NCBI RefSeq assembly: GCF_963576615.1
Contig: NC_088715.1
Location: 57,347,302 to 57,411,301 of the forward strand
DNA: 64,000 nucleotides
Direction of reading: 5' to 3'
DNA from: Watersipora subatra
Taxonomy: Eukaryota > Bryozoa > Gymnolaemata > Cheilostomatida > Watersiporidae
Positions 22,418-36,016 of the stretch are shown in pieces. The translations under genes and the position numbers were made by a program. Numbering within the stretch: position 1 is the stretch's first letter; each line of letters starts with the position of its first letter. Below the pieces are notes generated by a model that did no database searches, had not been told where the DNA came from, and saw only the letters and a program-made list of their open reading frames with translations.

Positions 22418-23032
22418 CAGAAATAGCCTTAACGAAGGGCGGGGAGGGGGAGGGGGGGACGACTTCGAAAGAATGACCAAGACGAGTAGACTCCTCGCTA
22501 CTCTACCCGCGACGAGATTAGAAGCGTTATTACGTAACTAGCTAGGAGAAACGAAAAGGCTAGCACTCGCGTATAGGCTTAACGAAGAGAGGGAGACGAC
22601 TTCGAAAGAGAAAGGCCGGTGAGAATAGCTTCGGTACTACCCGCGTCGAGATTAGAAGCGTTATTACGTAACTAGCTAGGAGAAGCGAATAGGCCACTCT
22701 CGGCGCGCGCGAATGCCGAAATCCTTTAATTACATCTATACCGTAAAGAGAGTAAAGGCGAATCTAAAAGTTTTCTAAATACGCCGAAGGGAGTTTAAAG
22801 GTTGGCGCTTTCGCGCCAGTTACTGAACGGGACGAGCGAGAGACCGACTCCGAACTAGTCGAGGTAGGCCGGACCGCTTCGGCGAGACGGGCGGACCGGA
22901 AAAAACGCGACTAGTCTTCGGCCCCGGCGAGGCCTCTCGGTTTCTTCGAGCGGCTCGTTCGCCCTAAACGGGGACACTCGCTCGGCGGCGAATCGGCCGC
23001 GACTGAGCGACGGACGGCCGTCCGGGCAATTT

Positions 23033-23534
23033 ATCGCTTCTCGGCCTATTGGCTAAGATCAAAGTGTAGCATTCGTGCTGCACGGCGGTCTTGCAGGTGT
23101 TTCATTGCACAGCCCCCCGAAACACCCGCGTGGCAGGCGAGCGGTCACATCCGGGCCCGCACTAGGGATTCCCACCCGGGGTGCCGGTCAGGCCAGAGCA
23201 TTCAAATGCTCCACGAGTCCTTGGAAGTTTCGGTGGTCGTTGTACCTCGGACATTCGTGATGACCTGGCAAGGTAAATTACCGCCCTGCAATAAATTCCA
23301 GGGGTTGACAACCCTTGGGGGGCTGACTTTGGCGAAAAGCCAATATCGTCGAGGTCAGCCCCACTCCATGTCATAAAACAGGAGTATCTGTTCTAATCAG
23401 TTTAATATCTGATTCGCGGCGCATCGCGCCGCTACGATATTAATCTGATTTTTGGAACGAGATGGAGCGCGGAAGCTTGCTTCGGCTCCGTCACGGGTTG
23501 TCTCGGTATCGCAGTACCTCCGAGCACGGCCCAC
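23033..23534 (+). ncRNA. RNU2: U2 snRNA gene, copy 14, intron-bearing (beta)
   Basis: Exons 23033-23067 and 23383-23534. Its upstream spacer has a private A-to-G change at about 22800, just before the TGGCGC hairpin. Confidence 0.95.
23068..23382 (+). mobile_element. Group I-like intron in U2 copy 14 (beta)
   Basis: 315 nt, beta markers. Confidence 0.8.
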
Positions 23535-24156
23535 TCCCCTCGTCGGGAGGCACGAAACGAAAGATAAACTGAACCTACCTACTCGCCTACCTACTCGCCT
23601 ACCTACCTACCTACCTACCTACCTACCCACGCGCCTACCGGAAAAAAATCTTTTGCCGCGAGGCGGCGCTTTAAATTAACGCGCTTAGCGCGTAAATTCT
23701 TCCCGAATTCGCGAAAAAAACGACGCGGAGCGCGAGGGGGACAGCTCCGATTTTAACTAGGCGAAAAGCGTGAAAGCGAGGCGCCGGCGACTACGCGGGC
23801 GCTTCTTCGACGCCCGTTAGCCGCGCCGACTAGCGTTCGCCGCGATCGAGCGCCCGTTTCGCGCGCGTTCGCTTTCGACTAAGCGCTCAGCCGTCGCTCC
23901 GAAACTTTCGTCGCCGCCTCCGCCCTCGCCCTCTTTCCCCGGTCACGCGCTCGCGCATCGCCAGCCCTTCGCCTACGTTTATTTCTATAGACGTTGGGTG
24001 TTGGGTGTTGGGGTGAGCGAGTGGCGAGCGGACAGACGAGAGACCGCAAAGGTTTCGTTCGGGGCGGAAATCGCCCGAGACGAACCGACCCGTTCTATCT
24101 ACGCGCTTCTTTAGTAGTCGAAAACTACGAATAATGAAAACTTTTATCTACATTTG

Positions 24157-24199
<43 letters not shown>

Positions 24200-24814
24200 C
24201 AGAAATAGCCTTAACGAAGGGCGGGGAGGGGGAGGGGGGGACGACTTCGAAAGAATGACCAAGACGAGTAGACTCCTCGCTACTCTACCCGCGACGAGAT
24301 TAGAAGCGTTATTACGTAACTAGCTAGGAGAAACGAAAAGGCTAGCACTCGCGTATAGGCTTAACGAAGAGAGGGAGACGACTTCGAAAGAGAAAGGCCG
24401 GTGAGAATAGCTTCGGTACTACCCGCGTCGAGATTAGAAGCGTTATTACGTAACTAGCTAGGAGAAGCGAATAGGCCACTCTCGGCGCGCGCGAATGCCG
24501 AAATCCTTTAATTACATCTATACCGTAAAGAGAGTAAAGGCGAATCTAAAAGTTTTCTAAATACGCCGAAGGGAGTTTAAAAGTTGGCGCTTTCGCGCCA
24601 GTTACTGAACGGGACGAGCGAGAGACCGACTCCGAACTAGTCGAGGTAGGCCGGACCGCTTCGGCGAGACGGGCGGACCGGAAAAAACGCGACTAGTCTT
24701 CGGCCCCGGCGAGGCCTCTCGGTTTCTTCGAGCGGCTCGTTCGCCCTAAACGGGGACACTCGCTCGGCGGCGAATCGGCCGCGACTGAGCGACGGACGGC
24801 CGTCCGGGCAATTT

Positions 24815-25316
24815 ATCGCTTCTCGGCCTATTGGCTAAGATCAAAGTGTAGCATTCGTGCTGCACGGCGGTCTTGCAGGTGTTTCATTGCACAGCCCCCC
24901 GAAACACCCGCGTGGCAGGCGAGCGGTCACATCCGGGCCCGCACTAGGGATTCCCACCCGGGGTGCCGGTCAGGCCAGAGCATTCAAATGCTCCACGAGT
25001 CCTTGGAAGTTTCGGTGGTCGTTGTACCTCGGACATTCGTGATGACCTGGCAAGGTAAATTACCGCCCTGCAATAAATTCCAGGGGTTGACAACCCTTGG
25101 GGGGCTGACTTTGGCGAAAAGCCAATATCGTCGAGGTCAGCCCCACTCCATGTCATAAAACAGGAGTATCTGTTCTAATCAGTTTAATATCTGATTCGCG
25201 GCGCATCGCGCCGCTACGATATTAATCTGATTTTTGGAACGAGATGGAGCGCGGAAGCTTGCTTCGGCTCCGTCACGGGTTGTCTCGGTATCGCAGTACC
25301 TCCGAGCACGGCCCAC
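24815..25316 (+). ncRNA. RNU2: U2 snRNA gene, copy 15, intron-bearing (beta)
   Basis: Exons 24815-24849 and 25165-25316. Confidence 0.95.
24850..25164 (+). mobile_element. Group I-like intron in U2 copy 15 (beta)
   Basis: 315 nt, beta markers. Confidence 0.8.
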
Positions 25317-25938
25317 TCCCCTCGTCGGGAGGCACGAAACGAAAGATAAACTGAACCTACCTACTCGCCTACCTACTCGCCTACCTACCTACCTACCTAC
25401 CTACCTACCCACGCGCCTACCGGAAAAAAATCTTTTGCCGCGAGGCGGCGCTTTAAATTAACGCGCTTAGCGCGTAAATTCTTCCCGAATTCGCGAAAAA
25501 AACGACGCGGAGCGCGAGGGGGACAGCTCCGATTTTAACTAGGCGAAAAGCGTGAAAGCGAGGCGCCGGCGACTACGCGGGCGCTTCTTCGACGCCCGTT
25601 AGCCGCGCCGACTAGCGTTCGCCGCGATCGAGCGCCCGTTTCGCGCGCGTTCGCTTTCGACTAAGCGCTCAGCCGTCGCTCCGAAACTTTCGTCGCCGCC
25701 TCCGCCCTCGCCCTCTTTCCCCGGTCACGCGCTCGCGCATCGCCAGCCCTTCGCCTACGTTTATTTCTATAGACGTTGGGTGTTGGGTGTTGGGGTGAGC
25801 GAGTGGCGAGCGGACAGACGAGAGACCGCAAAGGTTTCGTTCGGGGCGGAAATCGCCCGAGACGAACCGACCCGTTCTATCTACGCGCTTCTTTAGTAGT
25901 CGAAAACTACGAATAATGAAAACTTTTATCTACATTTG

Positions 25939-25981
<43 letters not shown>

Positions 25982-26596
25982 CAGAAATAGCCTTAACGAA
26001 GGGCGGGGAGGGGGAGGGGGGGACGACTTCGAAAGAATGACCAAGACGAGTAGACTCCTCGCTACTCTACCCGCGACGAGATTAGAAGCGTTATTACGTA
26101 ACTAGCTAGGAGAAACGAAAAGGCTAGCACTCGCGTATAGGCTTAACGAAGAGAGGGAGACGACTTCGAAAGAGAAAGGCCGGTGAGAATAGCTTCGGTA
26201 CTACCCGCGTCGAGATTAGAAGCGTTATTACGTAACTAGCTAGGAGAAGCGAATAGGCCACTCTCGGCGCGCGCGAATGCCGAAATCCTTTAATTACATC
26301 TATACCGTAAAGAGAGTAAAGGCGAATCTAAAAGTTTTCTAAATACGCCGAAGGGAGTTTAAAAGTTGGCGCTTTCGCGCCAGTTACTGAACGGGACGAG
26401 CGAGAGACCGACTCCGAACTAGTCGAGGTAGGCCGGACCGCTTCGGCGAGACGGGCGGACCGGAAAAAACGCGACTAGTCTTCGGCCCCGGCGAGGCCTC
26501 TCGGTTTCTTCGAGCGGCTCGTTCGCCCTAAACGGGGACACTCGCTCGGCGGCGAATCGGCCGCGACTGAGCGACGGACGGCCGTCCGGGCAATTT

Positions 26597-27098
26597 ATCG
26601 CTTCTCGGCCTATTGGCTAAGATCAAAGTGTAGCATTCGTGCTGCACGGCGGTCTTGCAGGTGTTTCATTGCACAGCCCCCCGAAACACCCGCGTGGCAG
26701 GCGAGCGGTCACATCCGGGCCCGCACTAGGGATTCCCACCCGGGGTGCCGGTCAGGCCAGAGCATTCAAATGCTCCACGAGTCCTTGGAAGTTTCGGTGG
26801 TCGTTGTACCTCGGACATTCGTGATGACCTGGCAAGGTAAATTACCGCCCTGCAATAAATTCCAGGGGTTGACAACCCTTGGGGGGCTGACTTTGGCGAA
26901 AAGCCAATATCGTCGAGGTCAGCCCCACTCCATGTCATAAAACAGGAGTATCTGTTCTAATCAGTTTAATATCTGATTCGCGGCGCATCGCGCCGCTACG
27001 ATATTAATCTGATTTTTGGAACGAGATGGAGCGCGGAAGCTTGCTTCGGCTCCGTCACGGGTTGTCTCGGTATCGCAGTACCTCCGAGCACGGCCCAC
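26597..27098 (+). ncRNA. RNU2: U2 snRNA gene, copy 16, intron-bearing (beta)
   Basis: Exons 26597-26631 and 26947-27098. In the (TA)n tract that follows, the TG interruption is shifted relative to neighbouring units. Confidence 0.95.
26632..26946 (+). mobile_element. Group I-like intron in U2 copy 16 (beta)
   Basis: 315 nt, beta markers. Confidence 0.8.
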
Positions 27099-27719
27099 TC
27101 CCCTCGTCGGGAGGCACGAAACGAAAGATAAACTGAACCTACCTACTCGCCTACCTACTCGCCTACCTACCTACCTACCTACCTACCTACCCACGCGCCT
27201 ACCGGAAAAAAATCTTTTGCCGCGAGGCGGCGCTTTAAATTAACGCGCTTAGCGCGTAAATTCTTCCCGAATTCGCGAAAAAAACGACGCGGAGCGCGAG
27301 GGGGACAGCTCCGATTTTAACTAGGCGAAAAGCGTGAAAGCGAGGCGCCGGCGACTACGCGGGCGCTTCTTCGACGCCCGTTAGCCGCGCCGACTAGCGT
27401 TCGCCGCGATCGAGCGCCCGTTTCGCGCGCGTTCGCTTTCGACTAAGCGCTCAGCCGTCGCTCCGAAACTTTCGTCGCCGCCTCCGCCCTCGCCCTCTTT
27501 CCCCGGTCACGCGCTCGCGCATCGCCAGCCCTTCGCCTACGTTTATTTCTATAGACGTTGGGTGTTGGGTGTTGGGGTGAGCGAGTGGCGAGCGGACAGA
27601 CGAGAGACCGCAAAGGTTTCGTTCGGGGCGGAAATCGCCCGAGACGAACCGACCCGTTCTATCTACGCGCTTCTTTAGTAGTCGAAAACTACGAATAATG
27701 AAAACTTTTATCTACATTT

Positions 27720-27764
<45 letters not shown>

Positions 27765-28380
27765 TCAGAAATAGCCTTAACGAAGGGCGGGGAGGGGGAG
27801 GGGGGGACGACTTCGAAAGAATGACCAAGACGAGTAGACTCCTCGCTACTCTACCCGCGACGAGATTAGAAGCGTTATTACGTAACTAGCTAGGAGAAAC
27901 GAAAAGGCTAGCACTCGCGTATAGGCTTAACGAAGAGAGGGAGACGACTTCGAAAGAGAAAGGCCGGTGAGAATAGCTTCGGTACTACCCGCGTCGAGAT
28001 TAGAAGCGTTATTACGTAACTAGCTAGGAGAAGCGAATAGGCCACTCTCGGCGCGCGCGAATGCCGAAATCCTTTAATTACATCTATACCGTAAAGAGAG
28101 TAAAGGCGAATCTAAAAGTTTTCTAAATACGCCGAAGGGAGTTTAAAAGTTGGCGCTTTCGCGCCAGTTACTGAACGGGACGAGCGAGAGACCGACTCCG
28201 AACTAGTCGAGGTAGGCCGGACCGCTTCGGCGAGACGGGCGGACCGGAAAAAACGCGACTAGTCTTCGGCCCCGGCGAGGCCTCTCGGTTTCTTCGAGCG
28301 GCTCGTTCGCCCTAAACGGGGACACTCGCTCGGCGGCGAATCGGCCGCGACTGAGCGACGGACGGCCGTCCGGGCAATTT

Positions 28381-28882
28381 ATCGCTTCTCGGCCTATTGG
28401 CTAAGATCAAAGTGTAGCATTCGTGCTGCACGGCGGTCTTGCAGGTGTTTCATTGCACAGCCCCCCGAAACACCCGCGTGGCAGGCGAGCGGTCACATCC
28501 GGGCCCGCACTAGGGATTCCCACCCGGGGTGCCGGTCAGGCCAGAGCATTCAAATGCTCCACGAGTCCTTGGAAGTTTCGGTGGTCGTTGTACCTCGGAC
28601 ATTCGTGATGACCTGGCAAGGTAAATTACCGCCCTGCAATAAATTCCAGGGGTTGACAACCCTTGGGGGGCTGACTTTGGCGAAAAGCCAATATCGTCGA
28701 GGTCAGCCCCACTCCATGTCATAAAACAGGAGTATCTGTTCTAATCAGTTTAATATCTGATTCGCGGCGCATCGCGCCGCTACGATATTAATCTGATTTT
28801 TGGAACGAGATGGAGCGCGGAAGCTTGCTTCGGCTCCGTCACGGGTTGTCTCGGTATCGCAGTACCTCCGAGCACGGCCCAC
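28381..28882 (+). ncRNA. RNU2: U2 snRNA gene, copy 17, intron-bearing (beta)
   Basis: Exons 28381-28415 and 28731-28882. Confidence 0.95.
28416..28730 (+). mobile_element. Group I-like intron in U2 copy 17 (beta)
   Basis: 315 nt, beta markers. Confidence 0.8.
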
Positions 28883-29502
28883 TCCCCTCGTCGGGAGGCA
28901 CGAAACGAAAGATAAACTGAACCTACCTACTCGCCTACCTACTCGCCTACCTACCTACCTACCTACCTACCTACCCACGCGCCTACCGGAAAAAAATCTT
29001 TTGCCGCGAGGCGGCGCTTTAAATTAACGCGCTTAGCGCGTAAATTCTTCCCGAATTCGCGAAAAAAACGACGCGGAGCGCGAGGGGGACAGCTCCGATT
29101 TTAACTAGGCGAAAAGCGTGAAAGCGAGGCGCCGGCGACTACGCGGGCGCTTCTTCGACGCCCGTTAGCCGCGCCGACTAGCGTTCGCCGCGATCGAGCG
29201 CCCGTTTCGCGCGCGTTCGCTTTCGACTAAGCGCTCAGCCGTCGCTCCGAAACTTTCGTCGCCGCCTCCGCCCTCGCCCTCTTTCCCCGGTCACGCGCTC
29301 GCGCATCGCCAGCCCTTCGCCTACGTTTATTTCTATAGACGTTGGGTGTTGGGTGTTGGGGTGAGCGAGTGGCGAGCGGACAGACGAGAGACCGCAAAGG
29401 TTTCGTTCGGGGCGGAAATCGCCCGAGACGAACCGACCCGTTCTATCTACGCGCTTCTTTAGTAGTCGAAAACTACGAATAATGAAAACTTTTATCTACA
29501 TT

Positions 29503-29547
<45 letters not shown>

Positions 29548-30162
29548 CAGAAATAGCCTTAACGAAGGGCGGGGAGGGGGAGGGGGGGACGACTTCGAAA
29601 GAATGACCAAGACGAGTAGACTCCTCGCTACTCTACCCGCGACGAGATTAGAAGCGTTATTACGTAACTAGCTAGGAGAAACGAAAAGGCTAGCACTCGC
29701 GTATAGGCTTAACGAAGAGAGGGAGACGACTTCGAAAGAGAAAGGCCGGTGAGAATAGCTTCGGTACTACCCGCGTCGAGATTAGAAGCGTTATTACGTA
29801 ACTAGCTAGGAGAAGCGAATAGGCCACTCTCGGCGCGCGCGAATGCCGAAATCCTTTAATTACATCTATACCGTAAAGAGAGTAAAGGCGAATCTAAAAG
29901 TTTTCTAAATACGCCGAAGGGAGTTTAAAAGTTGGCGCTTTCGCGCCAGTTACTGAACGGGACGAGCGAGAGACCGACTCCGAACTAGTCGAGGTAGGCC
30001 GGACCGCTTCGGCGAGACGGGCGGACCGGAAAAAACGCGACTAGTCTTCGGCCCCGGCGAGGCCTCTCGGTTTCTTCGAGCGGCTCGTTCGCCCTAAACG
30101 GGGACACTCGCTCGGCGGCGAATCGGCCGCGACTGAGCGACGGACGGCCGTCCGGGCAATTT

Positions 30163-30664
30163 ATCGCTTCTCGGCCTATTGGCTAAGATCAAAGTGTAGC
30201 ATTCGTGCTGCACGGCGGTCTTGCAGGTGTTTCATTGCACAGCCCCCCGAAACACCCGCGTGGCAGGCGAGCGGTCACATCCGGGCCCGCACTAGGGATT
30301 CCCACCCGGGGTGCCGGTCAGGCCAGAGCATTCAAATGCTCCACGAGTCCTTGGAAGTTTCGGTGGTCGTTGTACCTCGGACATTCGTGATGACCTGGCA
30401 AGGTAAATTACCGCCCTGCAATAAATTCCAGGGGTTGACAACCCTTGGGGGGCTGACTTTGGCGAAAAGCCAATATCGTCGAGGTCAGCCCCACTCCATG
30501 TCATAAAACAGGAGTATCTGTTCTAATCAGTTTAATATCTGATTCGCGGCGCATCGCGCCGCTACGATATTAATCTGATTTTTGGAACGAGATGGAGCGC
30601 GGAAGCTTGCTTCGGCTCCGTCACGGGTTGTCTCGGTATCGCAGTACCTCCGAGCACGGCCCAC
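30163..30664 (+). ncRNA. RNU2: U2 snRNA gene, copy 18, intron-bearing (beta)
   Basis: Exons 30163-30197 and 30513-30664. Confidence 0.95.
30198..30512 (+). mobile_element. Group I-like intron in U2 copy 18 (beta)
   Basis: 315 nt, beta markers. Confidence 0.8.
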
Positions 30665-31286
30665 TCCCCTCGTCGGGAGGCACGAAACGAAAGATAAACT
30701 GAACCTACCTACTCGCCTACCTACTCGCCTACCTACCTACCTACCTACCTACCTACCCACGCGCCTACCGGAAAAAAATCTTTTGCCGCGAGGCGGCGCT
30801 TTAAATTAACGCGCTTAGCGCGTAAATTCTTCCCGAATTCGCGAAAAAAACGACGCGGAGCGCGAGGGGGACAGCTCCGATTTTAACTAGGCGAAAAGCG
30901 TGAAAGCGAGGCGCCGGCGACTACGCGGGCGCTTCTTCGACGCCCGTTAGCCGCGCCGACTAGCGTTCGCCGCGATCGAGCGCCCGTTTCGCGCGCGTTC
31001 GCTTTCGACTAAGCGCTCAGCCGTCGCTCCGAAACTTTCGTCGCCGCCTCCGCCCTCGCCCTCTTTCCCCGGTCACGCGCTCGCGCATCGCCAGCCCTTC
31101 GCCTACGTTTATTTCTATAGACGTTGGGTGTTGGGTGTTGGGGTGAGCGAGTGGCGAGCGGACAGACGAGAGACCGCAAAGGTTTCGTTCGGGGCGGAAA
31201 TCGCCCGAGACGAACCGACCCGTTCTATCTACGCGCTTCTTTAGTAGTCGAAAACTACGAATAATGAAAACTTTTATCTACATTTG

Positions 31287-31329
<43 letters not shown>

Positions 31330-31944
31330 CAGAAATAGCCTTAACGAAGGGCGGGGAGGGGGAGGGGGGGACGACTTCGAAAGAATGACCAAGACGAGTA
31401 GACTCCTCGCTACTCTACCCGCGACGAGATTAGAAGCGTTATTACGTAACTAGCTAGGAGAAACGAAAAGGCTAGCACTCGCGTATAGGCTTAACGAAGA
31501 GAGGGAGACGACTTCGAAAGAGAAAGGCCGGTGAGAATAGCTTCGGTACTACCCGCGTCGAGATTAGAAGCGTTATTACGTAACTAGCTAGGAGAAGCGA
31601 ATAGGCCACTCTCGGCGCGCGCGAATGCCGAAATCCTTTAATTACATCTATACCGTAAAGAGAGTAAAGGCGAATCTAAAAGTTTTCTAAATACGCCGAA
31701 GGGAGTTTAAAAGTTGGCGCTTTCGCGCCAGTTACTGAACGGGACGAGCGAGAGACCGACTCCGAACTAGTCGAGGTAGGCCGGACCGCTTCGGCGAGAC
31801 GGGCGGACCGGAAAAAACGCGACTAGTCTTCGGCCCCGGCGAGGCCTCTCGGTTTCTTCGAGCGGCTCGTTCGCCCTAAACGGGGACACTCGCTCGGCGG
31901 CGAATCGGCCGCGACTGAGCGACGGACGGCCGTCCGGGCAATTT

Positions 31945-32448
31945 ATCGCTTCTCGGCCTATTGGCTAAGATCAAAGTGTAGCATTCGTGCTGCACGGCGG
32001 TCTTGCAGGTGTTTCATTGCACAGCCCCCCGAAACACCCGCGTGGCAGGCGAGCGGTCACATCCGGGCCCCCGCACTAGGGATTCCCACCCGGGGTGCCG
32101 GTCAGGCCAGAGCATTCAAATGCTCCACGAGTCCTTGGAAGTTTCGGTGGTCGTTGTACCTCGGACATTCGTGATGACCTGGCAAGGTAAATTACCGCCC
32201 TGCAATAAATTCCAGGGGTTGACAACCCTTGGGGGGCTGACTTTGGCGAAAAGCCAATATCGTCGAGGTCAGCCCCACTCCATGTCATAAAACAGGAGTA
32301 TCTGTTCTAATCAGTTTAATATCTGATTCGCGGCGCATCGCGCCGCTACGATATTAATCTGATTTTTGGAACGAGATGGAGCGCGGAAGCTTGCTTCGGC
32401 TCCGTCACGGGTTGTCTCGGTATCGCAGTACCTCCGAGCACGGCCCAC
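31945..32448 (+). ncRNA. RNU2: U2 snRNA gene, copy 19, intron-bearing (beta with 2-nt insertion)
   Basis: Exons 31945-31979 and 32297-32448, with exons unchanged. Its intron is the longest in the window. Confidence 0.95.
31980..32296 (+). mobile_element. Group I-like intron in U2 copy 19 (beta, 317 nt)
   Basis: Beta markers plus two extra C at 32068-32072 (five C instead of three). The insertion falls right after the proposed P4 5' strand, in the loop side of P4/P5, so the core helices remain possible. Confidence 0.8.
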
Positions 32449-33068
32449 TCCCCTCGTCGGGAGGCACGAAACGAAAGATAAACTGAACCTACCTACTCGC
32501 CTACCTACTCGCCTACCTACCTACCTACCTACCTACCTACCCACGCGCCTACCGGAAAAAAATCTTTTGCCGCGAGGCGGCGCTTTAAATTAACGCGCTT
32601 AGCGCGTAAATTCTTCCCGAATTCGCGAAAAAAACGACGCGGAGCGCGAGGGGGACAGCTCCGATTTTAACTAGGCGAAAAGCGTGAAAGCGAGGCGCCG
32701 GCGACTACGCGGGCGCTTCTTCGACGCCCGTTAGCCGCGCCGACTAGCGTTCGCCGCGATCGAGCGCCCGTTTCGCGCGCGTTCGCTTTCGACTAAGCGC
32801 TCAGCCGTCGCTCCGAAACTTTCGTCGCCGCCTCCGCCCTCGCCCTCTTTCCCCGGTCACGCGCTCGCGCATCGCCAGCCCTTCGCCTACGTTTATTTCT
32901 ATAGACGTTGGGTGTTGGGTGTTGGGGTGAGCGAGTGGCGAGCGGACAGACGAGAGACCGCAAAGGTTTCGTTCGGGGCGGAAATCGCCCGAGACGAACC
33001 GACCCGTTCTATCTACGCGCTTCTTTAGTAGTCGAAAACTACGAATAATGAAAACTTTTATCTACATT

Positions 33069-33115
<47 letters not shown>

Positions 33116-33730
33116 CAGAAATAGCCTTAACGAAGGGCGGGGAGGGGGAGGGGGGGACGACTTCGAAAGAATGACCAAGACGAGTAGACTCCTCGCTACT
33201 CTACCCGCGACGAGATTAGAAGCGTTATTACGTAACTAGCTAGGAGAAACGAAAAGGCTAGCACTCGCGTATAGGCTTAACGAAGAGAGGGAGACGACTT
33301 CGAAAGAGAAAGGCCGGTGAGAATAGCTTCGGTACTACCCGCGTCGAGATTAGAAGCGTTATTACGTAACTAGCTAGGAGAAGCGAATAGGCCACTCTCG
33401 GCGCGCGCGAATGCCGAAATCCTTTAATTACATCTATACCGTAAAGAGAGTAAAGGCGAATCTAAAAGTTTTCTAAATACGCCGAAGGGAGTTTAAAAGT
33501 TGGCGCTTTCGCGCCAGTTACTGAACGGGACGAGCGAGAGACCGACTCCGAACTAGTCGAGGTAGGCCGGACCGCTTCGGCGAGACGGGCGGACCGGAAA
33601 AAACGCGACTAGTCTTCGGCCCCGGCGAGGCCTCTCGGTTTCTTCGAGCGGCTCGTTCGCCCTAAACGGGGACACTCGCTCGGCGGCGAATCGGCCGCGA
33701 CTGAGCGACGGACGGCCGTCCGGGCAATTT

Positions 33731-34232
33731 ATCGCTTCTCGGCCTATTGGCTAAGATCAAAGTGTAGCATTCGTGCTGCACGGCGGTCTTGCAGGTGTTT
33801 CATTGCACAGCCCCCCGAAACACCCGCGTGGCAGGCGAGCGGTCACATCCGGGCCCGCACTAGGGATTCCCACCCGGGGTGCCGGTCAGGCCAGAGCATT
33901 CAAATGCTCCACGAGTCCTTGGAAGTTTCGGTGGTCGTTGTACCTCGGACATTCGTGATGACCTGGCAAGGTAAATTACCGCCCTGCAATAAATTCCAGG
34001 GGTTGACAACCCTTGGGGGGCTGACTTTGGCGAAAAGCCAATATCGTCGAGGTCAGCCCCACTCCATGTCATAAAACAGGAGTATCTGTTCTAATCAGTT
34101 TAATATCTGATTCGCGGCGCATCGCGCCGCTACGATATTAATCTGATTTTTGGAACGAGATGGAGCGCGGAAGCTTGCTTCGGCTCCGTCACGGGTTGTC
34201 TCGGTATCGCAGTACCTCCGAGCACGGCCCAC
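33731..34232 (+). ncRNA. RNU2: U2 snRNA gene, copy 20, intron-bearing (beta)
   Basis: Exons 33731-33765 and 34081-34232. Its downstream spacer has a private GATCGAACG change near 34547. Confidence 0.95.
33766..34080 (+). mobile_element. Group I-like intron in U2 copy 20 (beta)
   Basis: 315 nt, beta markers. Confidence 0.8.
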
Positions 34233-34852
34233 TCCCCTCGTCGGGAGGCACGAAACGAAAGATAAACTGAACCTACCTACTCGCCTACCTACTCGCCTAC
34301 CTACCTACCTACCTACCTACCTACCCACGCGCCTACCGGAAAAAAATCTTTTGCCGCGAGGCGGCGCTTTAAATTAACGCGCTTAGCGCGTAAATTCTTC
34401 CCGAATTCGCGAAAAAAACGACGCGGAGCGCGAGGGGGACAGCTCCGATTTTAACTAGGCGAAAAGCGTGAAAGCGAGGCGCCGGCGACTACGCGGGCGC
34501 TTCTTCGACGCCCGTTAGCCGCGCCGACTAGCGTTCGCCGCGATCGAACGCCCGTTTCGCGCGCGTTCGCTTTCGACTAAGCGCTCAGCCGTCGCTCCGA
34601 AACTTTCGTCGCCGCCTCCGCCCTCGCCCTCTTTCCCCGGTCACGCGCTCGCGCATCGCCAGCCCTTCGCCTACGTTTATTTCTATAGACGTTGGGTGTT
34701 GGGTGTTGGGGTGAGCGAGTGGCGAGCGGACAGACGAGAGACCGCAAAGGTTTCGTTCGGGGCGGAAATCGCCCGAGACGAACCGACCCGTTCTATCTAC
34801 GCGCTTCTTTAGTAGTCGAAAACTACGAATAATGAAAACTTTTATCTACATT

Positions 34853-34899
<47 letters not shown>

Positions 34900-35514
34900 C
34901 AGAAATAGCCTTAACGAAGGGCGGGGAGGGGGAGGGGGGGACGACTTCGAAAGAATGACCAAGACGAGTAGACTCCTCGCTACTCTACCCGCGACGAGAT
35001 TAGAAGCGTTATTACGTAACTAGCTAGGAGAAACGAAAAGGCTAGCACTCGCGTATAGGCTTAACGAAGAGAGGGAGACGACTTCGAAAGAGAAAGGCCG
35101 GTGAGAATAGCTTCGGTACTACCCGCGTCGAGATTAGAAGCGTTATTACGTAACTAGCTAGGAGAAGCGAATAGGCCACTCTCGGCGCGCGCGAATGCCG
35201 AAATCCTTTAATTACATCTATACCGTAAAGAGAGTAAAGGCGAATCTAAAAGTTTTCTAAATACGCCGAAGGGAGTTTAAAAGTTGGCGCTTTCGCGCCA
35301 GTTACTGAACGGGACGAGCGAGAGACCGACTCCGAACTAGTCGAGGTAGGCCGGACCGCTTCGGCGAGACGGGCGGACCGGAAAAAACGCGACTAGTCTT
35401 CGGCCCCGGCGAGGCCTCTCGGTTTCTTCGAGCGGCTCGTTCGCCCTAAACGGGGACACTCGCTCGGCGGCGAATCGGCCGCGACTGAGCGACGGACGGC
35501 CGTCCGGGCAATTT

Positions 35515-36016
35515 ATCGCTTCTCGGCCTATTGGCTAAGATCAAAGTGTAGCATTCGTGCTGCACGGCGGTCTTGCAGGTGTTTCATTGCACAGCCCCCC
35601 GAAACACCCGCGTGGCAGGCGAGCGGTCACATCCGGGCCCGCACTAGGGATTCCCACCCGGGGTGCCGGTCAGGCCAGAGCATTCAAATGCTCCACGAGT
35701 CCTTGGAAGTTTCGGTGGTCGTTGTACCTCGGACATTCGTGATGACCTGGCAAGGTAAATTACCGCCCTGCAATAAATTCCAGGGGTTGACAACCCTTGG
35801 GGGGCTGACTTTGGCGAAAAGCCAATATCGTCGAGGTCAGCCCCACTCCATGTCATAAAACAGGAGTATCTGTTCTAATCAGTTTAATATCTGATTCGCG
35901 GCGCATCGCGCCGCTACGATATTAATCTGATTTTTGGAACGAGATGGAGCGCGGAAGCTTGCTTCGGCTCCGTCACGGGTTGTCTCGGTATCGCAGTACC
36001 TCCGAGCACGGCCCAC
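35515..36016 (+). ncRNA. RNU2: U2 snRNA gene, copy 21, intron-bearing (beta)
   Basis: Exons 35515-35549 and 35865-36016. Last copy followed by an A-type spacer. Confidence 0.95.
35550..35864 (+). mobile_element. Group I-like intron in U2 copy 21 (beta)
   Basis: 315 nt, beta markers. Confidence 0.8.
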
